64,000 bases of DNA, from assembly GCF_040436345.1 (NCBI RefSeq), contig NC_133218.1, positions 3,713,484 to 3,777,483 of the forward strand. The letters are read 5' to 3'. The stretch's first letter is position 1. Every line of letters begins with the position of its first letter. This DNA comes from Pagrus major. Lineage: Eukaryota > Chordata > Actinopteri > Spariformes > Sparidae. The notes beneath the pieces are model-generated. The model was not told the origin of the DNA, did not search any database, and was given only the letters and a program-made list of their open reading frames with translations. Positions 11,190-32,994 of the stretch are shown one piece after another. Position numbers and translations under genes: made by a program.

Positions 11190-11540
11190 TTGGAGGGAGA
11201 GTGTGGGAACCACAGTAATGTTATGCATATTAATGGACACCCCCCTATTTTCATTACGTATTATGTTATCATATTATTGCCATCTTGTTTACTTGTATTT
11301 TGATATATGTGTTCATGTGCAGCTTTAATGTTTTACTGTAATGGTTGATGGTAGCGATGAGTGAAGCTCAGACAGGCAGGGAGGACAGCTAAAGGGGTCC
11401 CCATGCGTCAGAGTGTGGACCGAGTAGGAAGTGTGTCGCTAGGTAAACGTGTCTGTGTGGTTGTGCACCTGTACCTGAAGAGAGAAGAAACAGTAAAGAA
11501 ACTTTACACCTGGATCCTCTTTCTGTCCCAGTGTGCAACA
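11190..11540 (+). repeat. 3' LTR with preceding polypurine tract
   Basis: The purine tract GGAGGGAGAG (11192-11201) is followed by TGTGGGAACC at 11202, the probable LTR start, and the LTR ends GTGTGCAACA at 11540. The LTR is therefore about 339 bp with TG...CA termini. Its right third matches the 5' LTR with scattered substitutions and one short gap. Confidence 0.75.
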
Positions 11541-12040
11541 TGTAATCAGCCTGATAGTGTATTTAATCAAAATGTCTGCTTGCAGTGAAAACGTGAACTA
11601 AATGTTGTAATTCTTGCAGGTTTACAATGATATGAATATATTTTATTTGGAGTCTGAAAAATATGACTTCTAATGTCCGTATCCCAGAAGATATGTTGCA
11701 GCCAAAAATCAATAGAAAGAAGTTGGAATATTGTATTGTGGCTACATTACCCACAATGCAACTTACAATTGAGTGACATCACTGGAAGTAATTTATCAGA
11801 TTAGATGCACAAAAGGCTGTATATCACTTTTTCACATATGCAGTAGTACTCCCCACGACCTGTAAACACACTTTAATGTGTAAAGTTGGTGGCATTACCC
11901 TTTAATTTCATGATTTTTGCCTGTACACAACAGAGCCCTGACCTCTCCTGATCCTCGAGGCTCCCTTACTGTACATGTGTGCCATTTTTACAGCTGTCAA
12001 TTTTTACCCTTTTTTTACAAAAGCAACTCATTACAGTAAT
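11541..12040. other. intergenic, no gene recognised
   Basis: This is A/T-rich sequence between the retrotransposon and the next repeat. No gene, RNA or regulatory motif could be supported. Confidence 0.35.
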
Positions 12041-12507
12041 ATATTTCTTTAAGCGGTAACTGAGTAATATAACGTGTTACTAATAATATTTCAGTAATAT
12101 GTTATGAGTTATGTGAGCTGTATTTCGTGCACTTTAACTTACAGTCTTGAATCACACATGTTCTGTGGACTAAAAAGAAAAGGCATAGAAAAAGAGATTT
12201 TTGTCTTGTCACGTCATTATTGGCTACATTATAGAAGGTATTGGTCTATTGTGTTCCATATGACTAAGCCTACAAATAAAAATATTTTTTCCTATCTCAT
12301 AATATGTCAGACTTTGATCCTTTGTCTGCCTGCTCATCACTGTGTCCAAGGCCATTCATTTATTTAAAATACATCTAGGCTAGTTAATTTTCTGTATAGG
12401 TTATTTGGGCATTATGTTGAAAGCAACTAAAAAAGTAGAGTTATAGGTAATATATTACTCTAAAATTAAGGCAACTAGTAAGTATTTTAAAAGTAACTTG
12501 CCCAACA
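12040..12507. mobile_element. hAT-like element remnant, one end only
   Basis: The right end reads AAGTAACTTGCCCAACACTGG, the inverse of the CCAGTGTTGGGCAAGTTACT terminus of fish hAT elements. GTAACTGAGTAATATAACG and GGTAATATATTACTC blocks near the two ends are subterminal repeats. No matching left terminus was found, so the element is probably truncated. It is noncoding. Confidence 0.5.
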
Positions 12508-12686
12508 CTGGTGTTGATGTAGTGTGGTATGTGTGTTTTACTGTATTGTGATTTTATGGTACTGACCACTGACAGCTGTGTGTTTTATGTCTTACATGTA
12601 AAAGCCCAACTAGGGACAAGAGCTGAAAATTAGCAACAGCTATAAACTCTCTGTTGAACTGCATCGTCCCTATCAAATAAACATCA

Positions 12687-12976
12687 GTCCATCCATTATC
12701 TGAAACTGCTTATCCTTTTCAGGGTCACGGGGGGGCTGGAGCCGAGCTCAGCAGCTGAGGGCTGACATATAGGGACTAAACAACTATTCGCGCTCAACTT
12801 AGACGTTCACGGACAATTAAGAGTAACCAGTTAATCTAAGTGTTGCATGTCCTTGGATCGTGGGAGGAGGTGGGAGAACATGCAGGCTCCACACAGGGGT
12901 GACCAGCCCGGTGTCAAACCCAGGTCCTTGTTGCTGAGGGGTAACAGAGCAAGCCACTGCCCCACCATGCTGCCCC
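12687..12976. repeat. dispersed teleost repeat (CCATTATCTGAAACTGCTTATCC type)
   Basis: The sequence runs from ATCCATTATCTGAAACTGC through GGGTCACGGGGGGGCTGGAG, GAGAACATGCAGGCTCCACAC and AACCCAGGTCCTTGTTGCTG to GCCACTGCCCCACCATGCTG. I recall this ordered series as a very common fish interspersed repeat with LINE- or SINE-like spread, but its class is not certain. There is no ORF. Confidence 0.7.
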
Positions 12977-13289
12977 AAATAAAATTCAAATTGATAAATG
13001 ATCTTTAAGTGATTTGGAATATTGCCAATCCATATATGTTGAAATGTCACCCATAATGTGCCTGTCGGGCAACACAGAGGCAGTGGTGCAGATAAACTTG
13101 CACTGGACATGGCCATAGACCAACAACCAGACGCCTTTAACCAGAGCTACTGGCTCGCTGCCCTGACTGTATTTGTTTTCATTCTGGAGATCTGACCAAT
13201 CCCAGCTCAGACTGGGAGGAGACAAGCCCGCCCTCCTGTTAGCCACGCCTCTATGTTCAAGGAACACCGCTTCATACATACACTGTTGT
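12977..13289 (+). promoter_or_regulatory. probable sin3a promoter region
   Basis: This stretch directly precedes the inferred noncoding first exon. It contains GC-rich boxes (GAGGAGACAAGCCCGCCC and TTAGCCACGCCTC near 13220-13250) and no TATA box at a suitable distance. This would fit a housekeeping promoter. The transcription start is not determined. Confidence 0.4.
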
Positions 13290-13455
13290 TAGCGACGTAG
13301 CCACTACGGCCAATTTCATTTTTGACATTTTCATGTGCGACCACTTCTCAGAACTTCACTTTTTTGTCACGGCCGAGTGAATACACGAGTGGCGGTTTAC
13401 TGGTTGGACTGCGTTACACCGGTGTGTCAACTTGTCGCTGGTGGCAGCCTGCGAG
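13290..13455 (+). other. sin3a: sin3a noncoding first exon (5' UTR)
   Basis: GC-richer sequence ends in CTGCGAG followed by a strong donor GTAAGTTAG at 13456. The next downstream acceptor that fits the sin3a coding frame is at 17905. Vertebrate SIN3A genes begin with a noncoding exon. The left limit is a guess. Confidence 0.5.
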
Positions 13456-15084
13456 GTAAGTTAGTATTAGCTTGTTAGCCGGATACCCTGTACTGATGGG
13501 GGTTGGTTGTTGTGCTAACGTAGCATATAGCTGCTATATAACCTTGCTGAACAGACCAGATAGCGATCCAACTCTGGTTGCCTTTATGTGATGACTTAAC
13601 ATTTTGGTGTATTTTCGTGTCCCAACAAAATACCACGCGGGATCAAGAGCGGCTACATTAGCGTGCCGCGCCGATAAGTTAGTCAAGCTAGTTTAAGTAA
13701 AGCTAGCAGGCTAAGAGCGGCGACCATGAATTAACGTTAGCTGACATGCTAACGCTGAGCAGATTGACCTGACAACATGCATTTTTGTTGTTAGTTTGCT
13801 CTTGCTATATCAATTTTTACCGTCTGGGTCTGGATTTTATGACACAGACGTTACTAGCGGAAAAGCAGTTTGTGTGTTAACGAAATATTTTTCTGTCGAA
13901 CTTCTCGCATAACTTGACGTTAATGCGACGTTAACGTTATGAAGAAGCTAGTGTTAGCTTGTTAGCTAGCAAGCGTTCTTCCTGACCTAACCAGCTAGCA
14001 TAACCAGAATTAGTTACTGACCATGTAACTTTATTTAAGTAGCAAAATGTAACGGTAGCCTATGTTTTACAAACTTAGCAGCCGAGCGTGTTGACAGTTG
14101 CGCTGAAGCGCGGCTGTTTTCTCTACCTAACAGCAAGGGTAACGTCAGTTAGCCGACACGTTCAGCTCATCTGGATTTTTTAGCAAGCAGAGTCCCGTTT
14201 ACTGAGGACGGTCAGCGATGACCCGAGAGTGACACACCGACACTCACTGGTTCTTTGTGCCGACTAGCATTTTCTGCATTTAATAAAGGTTAGCTCGCTT
14301 GCCACAAAACTTCCAGCTAGGACGAAAGCCAACGTCAGCCATCAGACTAGCGAAAGCGGTCAGCTCACCGAAAACGGCTGGCGTTAAGCTCGGTGTTTGG
14401 CAGAGAGGGGGAGGGGATGAGGCAGGGCTACAGCGAGCGGCAGAGAGAGAGAGACAGCGCCTACATGCCTGTAAAATGTTGGCTGGCAGCAAAATGTTAG
14501 CTTTCAGTAGCGCTAGGCAACTGATTTCGACTTCTGTCACTGTCTGCCGTGTTAGCTTCGCGTTCGGCAAAGAATATTTGAAGCTGGATATGCGACAGGC
14601 GCGATCTCGGCGTCTGAAGACCGCACGATCAGGCACCGTGTTTTCCGAAATTGGTGGTGCAGGACAGTGAGGCACAATGTCTGCTGTCCGCTGACCAGCT
14701 GCAATGACGTCTGCTTAGGGACCATCAATAAATTACTTTTCGCTATAAATGTGTTGGGGAATGTGCTGAGAAACATCCAGACAGAGACACGACGTTTATT
14801 AATAGTTATGCAATCGTTCAATCGGCTTTTTATATTGTCGAATTGTATGGTTGTTATTATTTATTTATTTATTTATTTTTGTTGATATATCACAATAATT
14901 ATGCTGAAAGTGGATCGTATCTTGTATTTTTTCTGTAGTTAATTTTCCTGTTTTAGCTGCATGAATACTAACAAAATATGTTATGATTTCTTTACATATA
15001 AACACCTCATTTTAACTTGAAAAAAAGTGTTTGCACCCAAAGTGAGATTTTATATTATCAGCAAATGTAAGTCTGTACTGGGGG

Positions 15085-15535
15085 TAGGTCGATTATCTGC
15101 CTGGCCTGATATTCAGCATTATCTGTCACATTGTCGATAAAATAAACCTATTTAAAAATATGCCACATCCTCTCACTCAATGTCCCGCCCACAACACTAC
15201 CTGATTGGTAACATGTAAAAAATGAATAACCTATAGACATTGAATAATCTGAATCTGCAAAGTAACTAGTAATTAAATTTATCAATGTTTTGGAGAGTAA
15301 GTATTAAGTAGCAGAAAAAGGGAATACTCAAGTAAGGTACCTCAAAATTGTACCTAAGGACAGTACTTAAGTAAATTGTACTTAGGTTTATTTCATCACT
15401 GGCTGTTTGAAATTTTGACACAAAGAGTTTCATTTTGACTGCAAATGAATATCGGTCCTGAATATCAGTTTTCAGTCTCCTTGATTTCTAATACATTGTA
15501 TCTGTCCTGAAAAAGCCATATCAGTCGACCCCGAC
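15085..15535. mobile_element. GGTCGA-type TIR element with nested AGTACTC repeat
   Basis: The left end GGGGGTAGGTCGATTATCTGCC and right end GATATCAGTTTT...ATATCAGTCGACCCC form imperfect inverted termini of a hAT-type MITE family I recall from fish. Between them, 15230-15400 is a copy of the AAGTACTCAAGTAAGGTACC repeat and appears nested. No convincing target duplication was found. Confidence 0.5.
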
Positions 15536-15866
15536 TATGTACCTTGTACTTATATACCAACATAGATAGATCTGACTGCTCCAGTCAGTTCCTCATCTTA
15601 AATTGTAAACCAAAATGTAGAGAGGGGAGCTGTGATGTCTGGATGTAAAGACATAGATGAGACCAAATTATAGAACAAGACACAGGGAGAATTGATTTCA
15701 GTGCTGACCGAATTCAACGTGATGCCGGTCAGATCGCTCCACGCGGCGTGATTGATGCGAAAAAGGCGTCAAATGACAATCACGCATGTTGAAAATACTG
15801 AACTCGAGCAATATTTTTCGCGTGACGCTGTTTCACAAAAGCCTATCAGCGTTGACGTTCACACTG

Positions 15867-16960
15867 ATGGAGGACAAGATCATTGTGGCGGTTTACGGAC
15901 ACCCAGAGCCTTACGACACAGTGCTCCACCCGTACCAAGATGGGACAAAGAAGGCGCTTGTGTGGAGGACAGTGAGCAAGGAAGTCGGACTACCTGGTAA
16001 ATATATCTGTGTACTTGGTTACAGCAATATGATGGACTTGAATCTGAACAAAGTTAACACTAGCATTAGCCAAAGTTAGCATCAAACATAGGTAACAACG
16101 ATAATTACAGTTCATGTTTTGTGTGTTTCTTCTCAGATGACGTATGCCACAAAAAGTGGAAGAGCCTCAGGGACATGTACTTGAGAGAAAGGGAAAAAAG
16201 GAGAATGAGAGAAGAAGTGGGTCAGCAGCAGGGACAGGGAAAAAGTGGAGGTACTCTGTGGTCCTGTCTTTCCTCGACCCCTTCGTTACACCAATGGAGA
16301 CGAGTAGTAACTTGGTGCGGGGGGTTGAGGATGACAGGACCGCAGAGCACACAGACGCAGGTCCAGCTGAGGAGAGTCCAGAGATAGCAGCAGTGCCGTC
16401 TGTAATTAACACAGGAGGTTGGTTGACAAGTGAAGACACACACACACACACACAGCAACACATAATGAAAAAATCGAGCAAGTTTGTGATCATGTCTTCC
16501 TGTACAATAAAGGGCCTCATGCAGAAAAGGCAGGGGAAATCAAAGGCCAGATAGTTTTGTTGCTGGAAATGTAAAATGTATTGGTATGAGTGCGTTTGCT
16601 GTCACTAATTACAGAACCGCTGGACCAGTCATCAGAGGCAGAGGGTGATGCTCATGCTGCTGCTGCTTCAATGACCCCGACACCACCCACAGGTGTGCAC
16701 ATGACAAAAGTTGGATTGCATTTATCAACAAACAGAATTTGTGCATGAATGCTGTGTTTTTCACTGAGTACTGTATTCATCGCCCTTCATGTTAGATTAA
16801 CAGATATTTGCCGTCCGATTTCAGTATTATAAGCAATAATACCCTTTATAACCTATTGTTGTGATGAATGAGTAGTTTAACATAGTCTGGTGTTCTCATT
16901 TCATACAGGGAGAAGAAACACTCAAAAGAGGGAGATTGAAATGAAAGGGTTCTCCTTCTG
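15867..16960 (+). pseudogene. Harbinger-type MADF/Myb-like gene remnant
   Basis: A start at 15867 opens an exon encoding MEDKIIVAVYGHPEPYD and a tryptophan helix, ending at donor 15996. A CAG acceptor at 16136 continues in phase with a CHKKWKSLRDMYLRERE block. Together these make a MADF domain, the DNA-binding fold of the accessory protein of PIF/Harbinger transposons. The rest of the domain (KKWRYSVVLSFLDPF) is only in another frame, so a frameshift lies between about 16185 and 16215. Possible later exons start near 16614 and 16909. No DDE transposase was found nearby. It lies in sin3a intron 1 on the same strand. Confidence 0.65.
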
Positions 16961-17229
16961 GCCCCGAGGAGCCCGCCTCAACCTGCTCTAATTTTATTTT
17001 GATCAGAGATTTGGTTTGTGTGTCCTTTTTTGAATGTTTTTTTGTAAATAGTTGTGGAAATTATTATTAATTTGTTTAATAAATACAGTTTCATGTGGAT
17101 TTTGACTGAATTCATTTAATTTATTTTCAAAAATACAATTGACACTCAAGGGGGAAAAACTTCTTCTGGCCTACTTTTTTATAGGATACATTTTTTATTC
17201 ATATCAGAAGTAGCAAGTTTATATGATAA

Positions 17230-17290
17230 TGATCTTGAGTTTCTTCAAGGCGTTTCACCTCTCATCCAAGAGGCTGCTGATGTAATGTTT
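17230..17290 (-). repeat. short fragment of a dispersed fish repeat
   Basis: TTTCTTCAAGGCGTTTCACC then TCTCATCCAAGAGGCTGCTG matches, by recall, a frequent fish retroelement motif (reverse strand reads CAGCAGCCTCTTGGATGAG). It is too short to classify. Confidence 0.35.
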
Positions 17291-17916
17291 GGTCTGAACA
17301 CGGCATAACTGTGTCTGTTACTTGGCAGACGGTCCCTAACTGGCTGCTACAGCCATTCGGTTGGTCAGTGAAATCACGTCTATTTGGAGAAAAGCATGTT
17401 GTAAAATGATTTCTTCACAGCCATTTGTTTTCATGCACTGAGTTAGTTTCTGCCTTTTTTAGGGTTTGACCTGGTTTTATTTTATTTATATACTGACTGA
17501 TTGTGATTTTTTGGATTTGTTTAAATTGTAAACTTGGTACACTTGTAAAATTGGGCTCTCATAGGGTTCATCAATATGCCAATACGTGTAAATATAGTGC
17601 ATGAATAAAGGTTGAATGTAAGATAATGGTGTTGATTGGAAATATCAAAGTGTCACTCTGGTGGGAGCCTTTAATGCCTCATGGATATTGAATCATGATA
17701 ACAGTAAACATTTGTGATGGCCTGTTTTTAACATGCCATGGCATAGTTTTATTGTAATCATGCTTCAATAGCCATGAGATATTTAAGGCCCTTTTTTTTT
17801 TTTTTTTTTTTTTACTAATTCCCCTTTAAAGTGCCTCAAATTACTTCAACAATTCAAAACTAGTAGGATCCCTGTTAACTGCCGTTCTTTCTCTTTCCAC
17901 TTCAGCCCTTGTGAGT

Positions 17917-17927
17917 ATGCATATACA

Positions 17928-17931
<4 letters not shown>
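17917..17931 (+). promoter_or_regulatory. four-codon uORF overlapping the sin3a start
   Basis: In the 5' UTR part of exon 2, ATG CAT ATA CAA TGA ends in a TGA that overlaps the main start as ATGA (main ATG 17928-17930). The upstream ATG has A at -3. Such an arrangement could tune sin3a translation through termination and re-initiation. That role is inferred; only the sequence layout is seen. Confidence 0.6.
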
Positions 17932-30240
<12,309 letters not shown>

Positions 30241-32110
30241 TCGCTCTTAAGGATGATAAACTGTGGCCGTCTTCACACAACAAACTGCCAGTGATGACTT
30301 CACACACACAGTAGCTTCATGTGGAGTTTTCCAAACTGCTGTTACTGGATTCAGTTGCCAAAAATCTTTAAGGTTGTTAATCCACAATTTAAATGGGATG
30401 TAACTTGTCCACTTTTTGTGAATGTGTCAGAACTGATTCAGGAACTTTTGTCCTAACTTTCAAGCTTTTACTGCAATACGAAATATATATGAATAAATAT
30501 ATATGAATATATGAAATGCAGATTTTTACACAAGATTTAATATACAGAGAAAACACTCCTCACTGCATCTTCTCTTTGGAGCAATTCACAGTTTAAACCT
30601 GGTTAAACCGGTTAAGCATTTCGTAACAAAACCTCAGCAACTTAACAGTGAAGTAAATGTTTTTTTAGGGCCACTTCATCATTTTACAGGAAATCAAAAC
30701 AAACAACCTCAGTTTTTTCTCTTTAGCAAGAACAAGTACCTGTTACTTCTGTTTAAAATGTGTGTTGTCGGACTTCCAGCTGTAAACTTGTATAGCCTGT
30801 GAATGTTTCCCTTTTTGCTGGTAAAGGTGCAATGAGGCACTCTATACAGTATGAATATATATACTCAACATCTCTGGTGAATGCTGGGTAGTTGCTTGGT
30901 GTCAATACAATGCCAGCAGTGTGTATCGAGGACAATAATATATGACCGCCCAAACACTTTGTGTAAATATGTTGTTTATATCTAGATTTTTTTTATCAGA
31001 TGTTATTGATGTGTAGCGTACATTAACACACACATAGTATCAGTCTTTAGCTAGAGGTTGCAGAGAAGTTTATTAAGGAAATGCAAAATTGTAACTGTTT
31101 TTTACCAAAGGATGTTCTATAGAGATCTCTCTCCTTTTTGGTCTGTCGTGTTGTCCCTGAAGTCTTTATTTAGTAGGAAAAAATGACCCATTTTATAAAC
31201 AACCCCTTTCTGCGCGTTTCTACCTTCAGTTGCATCATTTTCACTCGTGGTTTTAAGATGATTGAATGTAGCTGAGCAGCAATTTCTCCTTTTTGAAAGA
31301 ACAGTATATGTACCCCCTTTTTCAAAATACTGCAGTCTTAACAGTACTATTAACTTTTTGTTGTATTTAAACTTTACCAAATGATTAGGATCTGTACGAC
31401 AGCTTCAGTGGTCTCACCTATAAAAAACTGTACATAAGTTGTGTTTATTTTTATGCCCAGTGTTGCCAACAAACACTGACTGATGTATAGTCTGTACGTG
31501 AATGTCAGCTGTGTGACTTGTGTACAGTTTAAGAAAACAAACGAGCAATAATTCCCTCAGTCGCAGTTTTATCAGTTTGTATTTGCAGCTGAAATACAAA
31601 TGTGAATGTTGTTCCCTTAAAAGAGGGATGTAAGCTAAGGATTTGTATTGCCTTTTCCTCTCTGCAGTTTGTTTAATAATACTGGATTTGTGGATATAGC
31701 AAGAAAGGCTGGATTGGAAGATATCCATTATACTCAAAGTGTGTTTCACAGTGGAAATCGACATACGAGCGACAGGCTTTTCATTACATTACAGAAATGT
31801 ATGCAGCCAAGAAATGCATACAGCCAAGAGAAGCTGTCTGACAAATTTCATCCATTTACATTTTTCTGATCTGCATTTAAGGCGATGGTCAGTAACCTTA
31901 CCAGCTACAGACAATCTTGGAACAGTTTATTATCTGGGTTTTTATTTTTATATTTAGTGTGTTTAATGAAGAACACCACAGGATGTCCCGCAGAGCTGAT
32001 TGTACATAAAGACATGGTTTGTACCTTGTTTAATGTCTCTTCTCTTGACTTTTATGATGTTGTACATGAGTGTTAGTATGGTGTTTGGCATTAAACTATC
32101 CTTTAAATAG
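30241..32110 (+). other. sin3a: sin3a 3' UTR
   Basis: A/T-rich sequence follows the stop codon without other genes. Candidate poly(A) signals are ATGAATAAATA near 30491 and ATTAAA at 32090-32095, the latter followed by a T/G-rich stretch. A 1.87-kb UTR would end about 640 bases before the crabp1 end on the other strand. Short ORFs here are not convincing. Confidence 0.55.
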
Positions 32111-32175
32111 ACTGAAGCTCAGTTGATCACTTGTTTCTTTATTTCTGCCATCGTCTTTGTATGAAATTTGTTATT

Positions 32176-32460
32176 TAAAGGAGCCATGTTGTGCTCATTT
32201 TCAGGTTCATTTTATTTTGGGTCACTACTAGAATAGGTTTACATGCTTTAAGACTACAATCAAGTAAACATGGTCATTTTCTCATAAGCTTACATACAAT
32301 CAGACTTCTTTTGAAACCAGTGGAGTCCCCCCCCCTGCTGGCTGAAAATGAAGGATTAAGGCACTTTGGCATTGAATTCACCTTTCAGAGCTGGAAGCCC
32401 CGTCCATATTTTTTGGTCAGTGGCTTTGATCAGAAACGTATTTGTTACAGGTGCAATATG
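32176..32460. repeat. teleost repeat (AAAGGAGCCATGTTGTGCTCA type)
   Basis: It begins AAAGGAGCCATGTTGTGCTC and continues with TTTTCAGGTTCATTTT and TAGAATAGGTTTACATGC. I recall this as a common fish interspersed repeat that is transcribed in many UTRs. The block at 43670-43920 looks like the more distal part of the same family. It lies between the sin3a and crabp1 transcript ends. Confidence 0.55.
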
Positions 32461-32696
32461 TAAGAATCGACCACTTGTCTAAGGTCACTCCAAACAAATG
32501 GGGGGGCAGCATATCACCGGAGTAACCGCTAAGTGCTGCTGTTAGCCAATTAGGGGACGGGGCTAGCTGGTCAGCATGCTAACTTCAGTAGATAGATCTG
32601 CAACACAATACATAGCCACCTTAGACAATTCTTCACATTCTGTTGATATTCAATTTTAAAGGTTTAAACAAAACTTCTTACAAATTGCTCCTTAAA
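32448..32696. mobile_element. short TIR element (GGTGCAATATGTAAGAA...)
   Basis: The left end AGGTGCAATATGTAAGAA is mirrored by TTCTTACAAATTGCTCCTT at the right (about 32677-32696). The roughly 250-bp size with no ORF fits a MITE. Target duplication was not resolved. Confidence 0.55.
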
Positions 32697-32734
32697 GTGA
32701 TATCTCCAATATTTAGTCTTCAGACTGCTGCAGC

Positions 32735-32994
32735 TGCTGTCAGCCACCTTCTTTATTGTTTATAGTGTCAAAGATCTAATGCGTAGATTGAACAATATAA
32801 CCAAAACATTTTTTGACCGTTTTAATTTTCAATGCTAAAAAAATTATATACAAAAAGAAACAAAGCCGTAATATCCAATATCTGTGTGATTTTCATGAAG
32901 ATGTAAAACACTGAATGCGGATTTTTACATGAAAATTCTCACACTTGAGAAAACTGAAAGATTTGTTGTAGAAAGTTCTGGAGGACATGGACTT
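32735..32994 (-). other. crabp1: crabp1 3' UTR
   Basis: On the minus strand, sequence after the crabp1 stop runs to an AATAAA (plus-strand TTTATT at 32752-32757). This is the nearest suitable poly(A) signal and would give a 3' UTR of about 250 bases. Confidence 0.5.

Larger units (their letters stand above)
7349..11540 (+). mobile_element. decayed Ty3/Gypsy-type LTR retrotransposon
   Basis: The two LTR 3' portions match closely (7827-7947 and about 11421-11540), both passing through GTGTCTGTGTGGTTGTGCAC and ending in GTGTGCAACA. Between them, in order on the plus strand, lie remnants of gag, reverse transcriptase, RNase H and integrase. A primer-binding site follows the 5' LTR at 7953 and a purine tract precedes the 3' LTR. 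Stops, frameshifts and internal deletions break every domain, so it is not autonomous. The protease and the first part of the reverse transcriptase appear to be lost between about 8860 and 8890. The 5' LTR is truncated on its left and carries a nested insertion. No clear target duplication was found around the whole element. Confidence 0.85.
13456..17905 (+). other. sin3a: sin3a intron 1
   Basis: This is a 4.45-kb intron. The first 1.2 kb (to about 14650) is GC-richer and has many GCTAGC/GTTAGC-type words; it may extend the promoter-associated region. The rest holds a TIR element (15085-15535), the Harbinger-type MADF gene remnant (15867-16960), a short dispersed repeat near 17240, a poly-T run (about 17792-17813) and the branch/acceptor region. 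Confidence 0.5.

Noticed and set aside
12900-12940. tRNA-like B-box (AACCCAGGTCC)
   Set aside because: It belongs to the dispersed repeat at 12687-12976. No tRNA cloverleaf can be drawn and no intact tRNA gene was seen in the window.
14280-14675. Overlapping ORFs of 123 and 131 codons on both strands
   Set aside because: They lie in the GC-richer start of sin3a intron 1. Their length is explained by base composition, no domain is recognisable, and splice context is absent.
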